This document shows positions 1-6,656 of a DNA stretch of 64,000 nucleotides, piece after piece. The notes beneath the pieces are model-generated. The model made no database searches and had not been told where the DNA came from. It saw nothing but the letters and a program-made list of their open reading frames with translations. This DNA is from an uncultured Eubacteriales bacterium (GTDB taxonomy: Bacteria; Bacillota; Clostridia; Christensenellales; CAG-138): the NCBI GenBank assembly GCA_900549955.1, contig URQH01000001.1, positions 62,001 to 126,000 of the forward strand. The letters are read 5' to 3'. The stretch's first letter is position 1; the number at the start of each line of letters is the position of its first letter. Made by a program: the position numbers and the translations under genes.

Positions 1-1
1 G

Positions 2-343
2 CACACCTGCATCGCCATCGGCACCAACAGCATCGCCACTGCGGCCATGCTGCGCGCGGGCGCGGACGCGGGCGCGACGGGCGAAAACCCCGTGATCGTC
101 AACGCCCGCACGGCGGACGTCATTGCCGGCCCCATCGGCATCCTCGTGTCCAACGCACTCTATGGCGAGGTGACGCCGGCCATGGCCCGCGCCATTGGCG
201 AAAGCGCCGCCGTCAAGCTGCTGCTGCCGGTCAACCGCTGCGGCAGCATCGTCATCGGCGTGAAAGAGCAGAGCCTCGCCGACCAGATTCGGGAGGCCGT
301 GAGCCGCATCAAGGCGCTTGCCAAAGACACAGAGGTGCGATAA
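2..343 (+). CDS. DUF3842 family protein, 5' end missing
   Basis: This is the C-terminal 113 codons of a gene that begins before the window; the open frame runs from base 2 to TAA at 341-343. The protein carries the family's run of small residues (ATAAMLRAGADAGATGEN), then a hydrophobic stretch with GPIGI and the conserved LLPVNRC segment near the end, which matches the DUF3842 proteins of clostridia from memory. These proteins begin with a dinucleotide-fold-like DGQGGGIG motif that would lie upstream of base 1. Their function is not known. The TraX-like gene follows directly and its ribosome-binding site lies inside the last codons here, so the two are probably co-transcribed. Confidence 0.8.
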   Translation, partial: HTCIAIGTNSIATAAMLRAGADAGATGENPVIVNARTADVIAGPIGILVSNALYGEVTPAMARAIGESAAVKLLLPVNRCGSIVIGVKEQSLADQIREAVSRIKALAKDTEVR

Positions 344-344
344 T

Positions 345-1103
345 TTGCCGGATACCCGTCGATGGAGCGCGAACACGCTCAAGCTGATCGCCATTGTGGC
401 GATGGCGTTTGACCATCTACTCTGGATTCTCTTTCCAGGCTATAAGAACGGCGTGATCGTGTTCTTGCTGCACAGCGCCGGGCGCATCACCGCGCCAATT
501 ATGTGCTTTTTCGTGGCAGAGGGCTACTTCCATACGCGCAGCCGACCACGATACGCTTTGCGATTGCTGCTTTTTGCACTCATTTCACACTTCGCCTATA
601 CCTTCGCCTTCGGCATTCCATTTCTCCCGTTCCAGACCGGCATTTTCAACCAGACAAGCGTCATGTGGCCGCTGTTTCTCGGACTGCTCGCACTGTGGAT
701 CAGTGAGAGCCAGCACCCGCGCCTGACGACAGGGATAAAATTCGCCGCGCTGCTCGCCCTGTGCGCGCTTGCCCTCCCGGCGGACTGGAGCTGCATCGCC
801 GTACTGCTCATCGTGTTCTTTGGCGCAAACCGGAGCCGCCCCGCCCGGCAGGCGTGGTATCTGTTGCTATTTACCGCGCTGTACGCGGCTGTCTACTGCC
901 TCTGGATCGACCTTGCCTACGGCCTGCTGCAGTTCTCTACAATGCTCGCCGTTCCGTTGTTCCGGCAATATAACGGAACGCGGGGACGCTGGCGCGGCAT
1001 GAAGTGGTTTTTCTATGGGTTTTATCCCGCTCACCTGCTGTTGTGCGGGCTGTTGCGCCTTGCGCTGTACGGCAACGTAGGCGTGCTCATCGGCGGCAGC
1101 TGA
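345..1103 (+). CDS. TraX-like multispanning membrane protein
   Basis: The product is about 252 residues and largely hydrophobic, with roughly eight predicted membrane segments. The start has the TraX-family pattern: LKLIAIVAMAFDHLLWILFP, then GRITAPIMCFFVAEGYFHT, then the first basic loop. TraX acetylates pilin in F-like plasmids, but chromosomal clostridial homologues have no proven role and may be membrane O-acyltransferases. I chose TTG at 345 because AGAGGTG at 331-337 lies seven bases ahead of it. TTG at 318 in the same frame would overlap the preceding gene and has a worse site. The gene ends at a strong hairpin shared with the convergent neighbour. Confidence 0.8.
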   Translation: MPDTRRWSANTLKLIAIVAMAFDHLLWILFPGYKNGVIVFLLHSAGRITAPIMCFFVAEGYFHTRSRPRYALRLLLFALISHFAYTFAFGIPFLPFQTGIFNQTSVMWPLFLGLLALWISESQHPRLTTGIKFAALLALCALALPADWSCIAVLLIVFFGANRSRPARQAWYLLLFTALYAAVYCLWIDLAYGLLQFSTMLAVPLFRQYNGTRGRWRGMKWFFYGFYPAHLLLCGLLRLALYGNVGVLIGGS

Positions 1104-1126
1104 ATATACGCAGACGACTTAGAAAC

Positions 1127-1161
1127 AAACCGGGCAGGGCCAGACGCGCCCTGCCCGGTTT
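1127..1161. terminator. Bidirectional terminator between convergent genes
   Basis: A perfect 14-bp inverted repeat (1127-1140 and 1148-1161, arm AAACCGGGCAGGGC) with a 7-base loop lies between the TraX-like gene and the minus-strand ECF gene. The A and T ends of the arms make it usable in both directions. Confidence 0.85.
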
Positions 1162-1178
1162 GCGCGGTGCCCGAGCAT

Positions 1179-1694
1179 TCACTCCATGAGCCGCGCCCGC
1201 CGGAGCGCCAGTACCAGCGCCGGCACCAACACCAGCTGCAGCACGATGCCCGGCCAGGCGGTAAGCAACGCACCGGCCAAGAACGCCTGCAACGTGAGGC
1301 TGCCGGTCAGCAGGAACGTGGCCGCCGCCCACACCAGGCGCCCGGCCGCCATCGCGGCGAGCAGCGCGGCAAAGAGCATGGGTACAGTCTTCGGCAGCCG
1401 CCTGTACAGCAGGCCGGTCACAAGGCCATAGGTAGCCAGTTCGAACGCCATGGCCACCGCCGTGGGAAACATCTGCGGCATGGAAAACAACGCGCTGCGC
1501 AGCACCGGCGTGATCGCCCCCACGGCCAGCCCCAGCGGCCCGCCGCATACGAACCCGCACAGCAGCACAGGCAGGTGCATCGGCAGCAGCATGCTGCCAA
1601 ACTGCGGGATCTGCCCCGTCAAAAAGGGCAGCACCAGGCCAAGCGCCAGAAACATGGCGGCAAGCACCAGCCGCCGGACGGAACGAGCTCGCAT
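1179..1694 (-). CDS. ECF transporter S component (substrate-binding membrane subunit)
   Basis: The product is 171 residues with about five or six hydrophobic helices, typical of ECF S components of the PF12822 type. A recognisable stretch is GSMLLPMHLPVLLCGFVCGG in the second and third helices. Such proteins bind a vitamin or related micronutrient and work with a shared EcfAA'T module, which is not encoded here. The substrate cannot be told from the sequence; the HLPVLLCGF pattern occurs in S components of several specificities. The start at 1694 is preceded by AGGAGGA (1703-1709). A longer open frame reaches 1751 but would run back through the leader terminator. The leader RNA upstream points to ligand-controlled expression. 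Confidence 0.8.
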   Translation of the reverse strand: MRARSVRRLVLAAMFLALGLVLPFLTGQIPQFGSMLLPMHLPVLLCGFVCGGPLGLAVGAITPVLRSALFSMPQMFPTAVAMAFELATYGLVTGLLYRRLPKTVPMLFAALLAAMAAGRLVWAAATFLLTGSLTLQAFLAGALLTAWPGIVLQLVLVPALVLALRRARLME

Positions 1695-1717
1695 CGAAAT
1701 GGTCCTCCTGAAAACAT

Positions 1718-1762
1718 AAAAAATCACGCCGATAGGGCAACTGTGCCGCATGGTGCGGCGTG
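1718..1762 (-). terminator. Leader terminator (attenuator) before the ECF gene
   Basis: On the minus strand the arms CACGCCG (1762-1756) and CGGCGTG (1731-1725) pair and are followed by six Ts (1723-1718), ten to fifteen bases before the ribosome-binding site. An alternative inner hairpin, GCCGCACCATGCGGC, could compete with it. A terminator inside a leader is the usual output stage of a riboswitch. Confidence 0.65.
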
Positions 1763-1765
1763 CGT

Positions 1766-1843
1766 GCCTTCCTGGCGCGATTGAGCTTGTAAAACGGGGG
1801 TTCCATGGGCCTTGTGGCCCGGTGCCCGCTTGTGTGGGCGTTT
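1766..1843 (-). promoter_or_regulatory. Structured leader RNA, candidate riboswitch of unknown class
   Basis: Between the predicted transcription start (about 1842) and the leader terminator, the RNA can close with an AAACG/CGTTTT helix around two hairpins (GCCC-ACACAAGC-GGGC and GGGCC-ACAA-GGCCC), giving a three-way junction. I compared it from memory with TPP, FMN, THF, cobalamin, preQ1 and purine classes and it matches none. A riboswitch sensing the transporter's substrate is an inference. Confidence 0.4.
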
Positions 1844-1848
1844 AAAAT

Positions 1849-1878
1849 ATTTTACCATGGGGCGGCACACGCCGTCAA
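1849..1878 (-). promoter_or_regulatory. Promoter of the ECF leader and gene
   Basis: On the minus strand TTGACG (1878-1873) and TAAAAT (1854-1849) are separated by 18 bases, close to the sigma-A consensus. The predicted start near 1842 coincides with the first arm of the leader structure. Confidence 0.7.
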
Positions 1879-1903
1879 GCGGTCGCGCAATGCAGGCCTC
1901 CCT

Positions 1904-2842
1904 TCAGCCGAGCAGCGCGTCGCAAGGGTCCACAAACGGTTCCAGGTAGCCCGACAACAGGCACTCGTCGTAGGACAGGCCGAAATAGCGCAGGTCGCCG
2001 GTATCCCAGGTGGGGTCGGCATAATACCACGCGCCGTCCAGCAACAGCCGGTTCCACTGGTGCTCCGCGTCCGCGACGCCATCCCCGTCGGTGTCGACGC
2101 TCCCGCCCACCTGGTAGGAGGCGATCCCGACCTGCGTCAGCAGCTGCTGGAAGAGCATGGAATACGTCTGGCAATACGCCGCGCCGGTCGTCACCGCGTC
2201 ATAGACAGTCAGCTGCATGTCTAGCTCGTAGTGCAGGTTTTCGATGACCCAGAGATACAGCGCAACGGCCTGCTGCCGTGCCGTCATGCCGGCCGTGCAG
2301 CGGGACAGCGCGTCCTCCATGCGCGCGGCATACGCCGCCATGAGCAGCCGGTGCGTCTCCGTATCGTACGCATACCGGATGGACACGGTGCGCGTTTCGG
2401 CGTCGTACGCGAGCGGGCCTTCTCCAAGCGTATAGCGCGCGTCGTACAGCAGCGCCTTTTGCGGGAACAGCGCGTTCATCGTGCGCTCCAGCTTCGGAAA
2501 GCTCGACGGGTTTTCCAGCGTGACGAACGGCTCCCCCGCCAGGATGGCGCGAATCAGCGCCTGATAATCCGAAAGGCTGTCCCCGAGAAACGCCACGGCA
2601 TAGTCCGGCAGGCGCAGCGGGTCATACGCCGGTTTCCAGGGGGTAGGCGTGGCCGGTTGTGGCGAAGGCACGGTCTGCACGGGCGTCGACGCGGGGCACT
2701 GCGGAGACGCCGTCGGCTGCACCGTCCCCGGCCCCGCTCCCTGCGGCAGCTGTGCCGGTGCACATGCGCACGCCAGCAGCAGCGCACAAAGCAGCAGCAT
2801 GCGCGCCACACGGCGCAACAAACGCCCCGCGCTCACAGGCAC
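1904..2842 (-). CDS. Transglutaminase-like lipoprotein
   Basis: The 312-residue product has an N-terminal hydrophobic segment ending in ACACAP, a plausible lipobox, then a Pro/Thr-rich linker and a C-terminal transglutaminase-like domain. The catalytic triad is visible: Cys in GAAYCQTYS, His in DAEHQWN and Asp in YADPTWD. Such domains act as cysteine proteases or amidases outside the cell; the substrate is unknown. The GTG start at 2842 overlaps the end of mutY by about 10 bases, so translation is probably coupled, although no strong ribosome-binding site is seen. An internal ATG at 2800 would keep the signal sequence and is an alternative start. Confidence 0.75.
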   Translation of the reverse strand: MPVSAGRLLRRVARMLLLCALLLACACAPAQLPQGAGPGTVQPTASPQCPASTPVQTVPSPQPATPTPWKPAYDPLRLPDYAVAFLGDSLSDYQALIRAILAGEPFVTLENPSSFPKLERTMNALFPQKALLYDARYTLGEGPLAYDAETRTVSIRYAYDTETHRLLMAAYAARMEDALSRCTAGMTARQQAVALYLWVIENLHYELDMQLTVYDAVTTGAAYCQTYSMLFQQLLTQVGIASYQVGGSVDTDGDGVADAEHQWNRLLLDGAWYYADPTWDTGDLRYFGLSYDECLLSGYLEPFVDPCDALLG

Positions 2843-3843
2843 ACCCGGTAGGCGGTCGGCAAAGAGTGCACCGCCTCATCCAGCCAGACCCAGCCATGCG
2901 GCAGGGCCCTCAGTTCCGCCTGCAGAGCCACCACACGCATATGCCATTCGACATGCGTAAAGACGTGCCGCCGGTCATAGATACGCCATTCCCCGAGCGG
3001 CCTTGCGCCCCAGGCCGCCAGCTGCGCGGCCATCTCGGCAGGCTCCAAAAACCCCGGCACATCCGGCAGCTGATACAGCGACGCCAGCAGCCCGCCGGCC
3101 TCCCTGCGGTAACCCGCCACCGTACCCTGCGTCCCACGCAGCACAAACACGGTTTTTTCCTCCACGCGGCGCGCCTTTTTCCCGCTGCGGACGGGCAACA
3201 CGCGCTCCCGCCCCGCCGCGCGCGCCCGGCAGAACTGCGCCAGCGGGCACGCCTCGCAATGCGGCGCGCCGTTTGGCAGGCAGACGGTGGCGCCCAGCTC
3301 CATCATCGCCTGGTTGAACGCGCCCGGCCGCTCTGCCGGCAGCTCTTCACACAGGTGTTGCCGCACGGCACGGCGCACAGCCGGGTCCAGAATATCGGAC
3401 GCATCGTCCCGCAGGCGCGCCATGACGCGCAGCACGTTTCCATCCACAGCCGGCACGGGGATGCCAAACGCTATGGACGCAATCGCCCCCGCGGTATATT
3501 CGCCAATGCCGGGCAACGACAGCAATGCCGCATAATCTTTGGGCAGTGCGCCGCCAAACCGCTCCATGATCTGCAGCGCGGCACGCTTGAGGTTGCGCGC
3601 CCGACTATAGTAGCCGAGCCCCTCCCACAGTTTCAGCAGCCGGTCCTCTTCTACGGTCGCAAGCGCCTCTACCGTGGGCAGCGCCTCGAGAAAGCGCGTC
3701 CAGTAGCCGCGCACGGCCTCCACGCGCGTCTGTTGCAGCATGATCTCGCTGATCCACACGGGATATGCTTCCGTCGTCCTGCGCCAGGGCAGGTCGCGCT
3801 TGTTTGCCTCGTACCAGGCAAGCAGGTGTTCCGTCCATTCCAT
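2833..3843 (-). CDS. mutY: Adenine DNA glycosylase MutY
   Basis: This enzyme removes adenine mispaired with 8-oxoguanine. The 336-residue product has the catalytic Glu in SEIMLQQTRVE, the helix-hairpin-helix LPGIGEYTAGAI, the catalytic Asp in PAVDGN and four cysteines for a [4Fe-4S] cluster (CLPNGAPHCEACPLAQFC). The C-terminal NUDIX-like domain that reads 8-oxoG follows and reaches the expected length. I start it at ATG 3843, where MutY homology begins; the open frame continues upstream to 3897 but through promoter sequence. No ribosome-binding site precedes 3843, and the predicted transcription start falls on that ATG, so the mRNA may be leaderless. Confidence 0.92.
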   Translation of the reverse strand: MEWTEHLLAWYEANKRDLPWRRTTEAYPVWISEIMLQQTRVEAVRGYWTRFLEALPTVEALATVEEDRLLKLWEGLGYYSRARNLKRAALQIMERFGGALPKDYAALLSLPGIGEYTAGAIASIAFGIPVPAVDGNVLRVMARLRDDASDILDPAVRRAVRQHLCEELPAERPGAFNQAMMELGATVCLPNGAPHCEACPLAQFCRARAAGRERVLPVRSGKKARRVEEKTVFVLRGTQGTVAGYRREAGGLLASLYQLPDVPGFLEPAEMAAQLAAWGARPLGEWRIYDRRHVFTHVEWHMRVVALQAELRALPHGWVWLDEAVHSLPTAYRVCL

Positions 3844-3849
3844 AGAAAC

Positions 3850-3882
3850 AGTATACCACAATTGCAAAAAGCGTGGTATAAT
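3850..3882. promoter_or_regulatory. Overlapping divergent extended -10 promoters with an inverted repeat
   Basis: TATACCAC (3852-3859) and GTGGTATA (3873-3880) form an inverted repeat. To the right it reads TGGTATAAT and to the left TGGTATACT, so each side offers a TGn-extended -10. Each -10 covers the other promoter's poor -35. The two promoters would be mutually exclusive and serve mutY (minus) and the gene at 3915 (plus). Confidence 0.55.
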
Positions 3883-3914
3883 GACCTGACTTGACAAGGG
3901 AGACTACGTAAATC

Positions 3915-4487
3915 ATGGAATGGAATCTGGATCAACTTCGCGATCAGGCAGCCGAAGCTGCCCATCTGCTTCTAAACGCCGCCACGCCCCGCGCAGGCGA
4001 ACTGTGTGTCATCGGCTGCTCCACGAGCGAGATCGTAGGAGAACGCATTGGCTCTGCCTCCAACGAAGAGGTCGCCACCGCCGTCATGGACGGGCTGCTG
4101 CCCGTGCTGCGTGGCGCCGGGCTGTTTGTCGCCGTGCAGGGCTGCGAGCACATCAACCGTTCGCTCTGTGTGGAGCGGGCCTGTATGGAACGGTTTGGCC
4201 TGTCCGAGGTCTGGGTGGAGCCGTGGCTGCATGCGGGCGGTGCGTTCTGCACGGAGGCATCGCGGCGCTTTGACGACCACGTCATGGTGGAAGATCTCCA
4301 CGCCCGGGCTACGCTCGGCATCGACATTGGCGGCACGCTCATTGGCATGCACCTGCGGCCGGTCGTCGTGCCGATCCATGCCCCGCTGCGCCAGCTCGGC
4401 TGTGCCACGCTGATCCTCGCAAAATCCCGCCCACGGTATGTCGGCGGCCCCCGCGCGCACTATCCGCAGGGTGCAGCAGCGCATTGA
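3915..4487 (+). CDS. TIGR01440/UPF0340 family protein (YwlG-like)
   Basis: The 190-residue product matches the TIGR01440 (DUF436) family by its GCSTSEIVGERIG motif near the N-terminus, the central AVQGCEHINRSLCVE segment and the C-terminal DIGGTLIGMHLRPV region. The family is common in Bacillota, has no established function and includes B. subtilis YwlG. Length is normal for the family. A GGGAG (3898-3902) stands upstream of the ATG at a rather long distance. The gene lies divergently from mutY and shares its promoter region; no partner suggests a role. Confidence 0.85.
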   Translation: MEWNLDQLRDQAAEAAHLLLNAATPRAGELCVIGCSTSEIVGERIGSASNEEVATAVMDGLLPVLRGAGLFVAVQGCEHINRSLCVERACMERFGLSEVWVEPWLHAGGAFCTEASRRFDDHVMVEDLHARATLGIDIGGTLIGMHLRPVVVPIHAPLRQLGCATLILAKSRPRYVGGPRAHYPQGAAAH

Positions 4488-4572
4488 GCCGTTTTTCACG
4501 CCGGTTTTGTTGGCCAAATTATGAATTTTTTGCCGAAATTCGTCTATTTTGGGGAATTATTCATAAATATGT

Positions 4573-4602
4573 TTGCATTCTGCAACAGAATTGTTCTATA
4601 AT
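4573..4602 (+). promoter_or_regulatory. Promoter of the structured RNA at 4610
   Basis: TTGCAT (4573-4578) and a perfect TATAAT (4597-4602) are 18 bases apart. The predicted start at about 4609-4610 falls immediately before the first paired base of the RNA (4612). Confidence 0.75.
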
Positions 4603-4609
4603 AATTTCG

Positions 4610-4835
4610 GTATCCGCGATTCGGGTCTGTGGTTGCAAATCGATGCCAGTCGCAGGCAAAACGATCCACGTAAGCGAACGAAATAGTCCGTGAGCATGGT
4701 GCGGCTTAGACGTTAGTCCAACCGGCGTGTCTTGCATGCCGAGAGGAGTAGTAGTGGGGAGCTGTGTGCTTAGGAGCGAACCTCCCGGTTGGCGGGTGTG
4801 GGGGCAAAGACCAGGTCAGCCGAGCGTCGGATGCC
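4610..4835 (+). ncRNA. Large structured RNA (about 225 nt), raiA-motif-like by size, unassigned
   Basis: The ends close on each other: 4612-4624 pairs with 4820-4832 as five base pairs, a 3x3 internal loop and five more pairs. Inside are a GTGG...ATCG / CGAT...CCAC helix capped by a TGCC/GGCA hairpin, a GGCGTG-TCTTG-CATGCC hairpin, and a long-range perfect 8-bp helix CCAACCGG / CCGGTTGG. No reading frame of note crosses it. It starts at a good promoter and ends shortly before the zinc-ribbon gene. By size, multi-domain fold and clostridial context it recalls the raiA-motif class, but I cannot confirm that from sequence alone; it may be a separate ncRNA or a long leader. Confidence 0.55.
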
Positions 4836-4870
4836 AAAACCAAAATTTTTCAAAGGGGAAAGAGATCAAG

Positions 4871-5146
4871 ATGTTCGAGGACAAGATTCTGGTTTGCAAG
4901 GACTGTGGTGCGCAGTTCACGTTCACCGCGGGCGAGCAGGAATTCTATGCGGAAAAAGGGTTCCAGAATGAGCCGGTCCGCTGCAAAGCCTGCCGTTCCA
5001 ACCGCAAGGCGCAACGTGCGGGTGGCGAGCGCGAAATGTATGACGCCATCTGTGCCGATTGCGGCGCGCCCACGAAGATCCCGTTCGTGCCGCGCAACGA
5101 CCGGCCCGTCTACTGCAGCAACTGCTTCCAGAACCACAAACGCTGA
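4871..5146 (+). CDS. CxxC zinc-ribbon protein
   Basis: The 91-residue product contains four CxxC pairs: CKDC and CKAC in the first half and CADC and CSNC in the second. They form two zinc ribbons, with the aromatic FTFTAGEQEFYAEKGF segment between the first two knuckles. Small proteins of this kind are widespread in Clostridia and often annotated only as zinc-ribbon domain proteins; some sit near cold-shock or RNA-related genes. The ATG at 4871 follows AAAGGGG (4853-4859). It is the first gene after the structured RNA and is closed by a strong terminator, so RNA and gene form one unit. Confidence 0.85.
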   Translation: MFEDKILVCKDCGAQFTFTAGEQEFYAEKGFQNEPVRCKACRSNRKAQRAGGEREMYDAICADCGAPTKIPFVPRNDRPVYCSNCFQNHKR

Positions 5147-5221
5147 CGCCACCCCGCTTCGGGATCTCCATTTCATCGGACGCAGGGCGTAGGAAATTCA
5201 CGATCGACAGTAACGGCAACG

Positions 5222-5282
5222 ACGCGTCCCCGTCTGCTTCGCCTCTCGGCGGCAGACGGGGACGCGTGTGTTTTTTCTTTTC
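5222..5282 (+). terminator. Rho-independent terminator
   Basis: A perfect 16-bp stem (5222-5237 with 5252-5267, arm ACGCGTCCCCGTCTGC) is followed by a run of Ts (5271-5276 and beyond). It ends transcription of the zinc-ribbon gene. Confidence 0.9.
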
Positions 5283-5418
5283 AGTTCCGTCCATCCACGG
5301 CTACCCCCGGAAGCGGCTCCACAGCTTAGCCGCATATGGCATTTCCATCGCATATCAACCTCCGGTTTGGTGCATTTAAAGGAAAACGCCTTATAATATA
5401 AACAATTGGAGGGCATAC

Positions 5419-5556
5419 ATGGATAACGTAACCATGGGACAATTTATCCGCACGCTTCGAAAGCGCCGTGGCCTGACGCAACGCGAACTGGCTGCACAGT
5501 TGCACATCACCGACCGGGCGGTGTCCAAGTGGGAAACCGGGGGTTCACTTAGATAA
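5419..5556 (+). pseudogene. Truncated XRE-family regulator, N-terminal HTH only
   Basis: The ATG at 5419 follows GGAGGG (5408-5413). The frame encodes a typical HTH_3 start (GQFIRTLRKRRGLTQRELAA, then DRAVSKWETG) but breaks right after the WETG of the recognition region and stops at 5556. Intact proteins continue with a sequence like LPDISLLEPLA. Base composition changes at about 5541, where mobile-element DNA begins. The rest of the gene has been lost or separated by the island; a host-like C-terminal fragment in the same orientation lies at 19758-20159. Confidence 0.75.
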
Positions 5557-5940
5557 AGATACCACATCAATCCCACGCTGACTTTTGCTCAACCGATACA
5601 GCCGGAGGGCTGGATAACAAGAAAAGGCGGTATGCGCCCCGTGGAGGGGTAGCGTACCGCCTTTTCTTGTGGGGGTTTCCAAAGGGGGCAACGCCCCCAT
5701 TTGGCACACGACTTTGCGAAGCAAAGTGTAGTGTGTTATACGCTCTGTCGGCGTTGCCGTGAAAATGCCGTTGCCGCCGGGGAGGGCAAGGCGGCCAATC
5801 CTTCAAAGTGCTTGGCCGCACTCTTTCTGACTTTGGAGCGTTTTTCTCTAAAAATTGAAATGGGCGGGAAGCCATTTTAGGGCTTTCCCGCCTTGATTGC
5901 CCATCAGCAAAGACAGGCGGGACTGTCAACGGCGGCGCAT
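5557..5940. other. Non-coding element DNA with hairpins, transfer-origin-like
   Basis: No real gene is seen; the minus-strand frame crossing it is read-through of the truncated helicase fragment. The stretch holds a long inverted repeat (5617-5632 with 5655-5670, arm ACAAGAAAAGGCGGTA), a GGGGGCAACGCCCCC hairpin, an ACTTTGCGAAGCAAAGT hairpin and GTGTTATACGC just after it. Closely spaced hairpins followed by such a string resemble oriT regions upstream of relaxase genes in Tn1549-type elements. No relaxase gene is present, so this would be a remnant. Confidence 0.4.
5617..5670. repeat. Long inverted repeat in mobile-element DNA
   Basis: Two 16-base arms, 5617-5632 and 5655-5670, are perfect complements, with a short GCCCC/GGGG helix in the loop. 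It could act as a terminator or mark an element end. Confidence 0.7.
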
Positions 5941-5968
5941 ATGAAGTGCTCCCCAAAAGTTGGACAAA

Positions 5969-6580
5969 TGCCTTACGCTGCATGAAGTTGGGTTTGATAT
6001 TGCTGACAGAAAAGTCGTAATCCATATCCCAGCGCTCAATCGCAAAATTAAGCTTTGTGGAATAGAGATTGATAATGTCCTGATTCAGCACATGTGTGGC
6101 ATTCCACAGCTCATCAAACTCAGCCATTGCCGTTTTATATAGCTCCGGATCATTAACAGAAACATCCCACTCTATATTTTTGAGCAGGGCATATCGTGTG
6201 ATATTGGAGGAACCAATGATCACTTCGGTGTGGTCTCCGAAATCAAACAGATATCCTTTTGAATGGAAGCCTCTCGTAGCATAGCCTTCGTCGTGGAAGG
6301 ACTCATAATCCAAGTGACACTCAAAATTCGGGCATCTGCTGGCCAGAGCAAAAAAGCTTTTTAGGAATTCGATATCAGTGAAGTTCTGATATGTGGACGT
6401 AATGATTTTTCCTGCACATCCACGCTTGATGGCAGCTTCTATGTCTTTGAATAGCAGAACAAGGCCAGCCTTCTTAATGAAGCTGACAGAAAAGCAGAAG
6501 GCAGTACACTGCCGCAGGTTATCTCTAATTTTTTCTACGAATGTTACTTCTGTTGTGTTGGTTAAAAATATGTTCGACAC
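5969..6580 (-). pseudogene. PLD-like N-terminal part of a DEAD/DEAH helicase, truncated
   Basis: The first 204 residues match the phospholipase D-like N-terminal domain of large superfamily 2 helicases: FHSKGYLFDFGDHTEVIIGS carries the HxK of the PLD motif, followed by SNITRYALLKNIEWDVSVN. Homologues continue after NPNFMQRKA into Walker A and helicase domains. Here the frame runs straight into the IS left end at 5968 and then meaningless sequence to 5567. Such helicases occur in defence islands and integrative elements. The fragment keeps its start but cannot make a helicase. Confidence 0.7.
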
Positions 6581-6656
6581 AAAACCGCTCCCCCATAGCT
6601 GTGATTAGCTGAAAAACGAGATTATAATATCGTCCATATGTGCGCCTTCAAATGAC

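Noticed and set aside
1087..1806. Long minus-strand frame over the ECF gene
   Set aside because: It lies out of frame with the ECF protein, is rich in Ala, Arg and Gly as GC-rich shadow frames are, and crosses two terminators.
1766..1843. Assignment of the ECF leader to the THF, TPP or FMN riboswitch class
   Set aside because: Conserved core strings of these classes, as I remember them, are absent.
2659..3894. A 411-residue plus-strand frame opposite mutY
   Set aside because: It is antisense to a clear mutY gene, has a low-complexity His/Arg/Pro composition and no ribosome-binding site.
5567..5968. C-terminal 130 residues of the helicase frame as real protein
   Set aside because: The frame continues through an IS end and hairpin-rich non-coding DNA, so homology ends at 5969.
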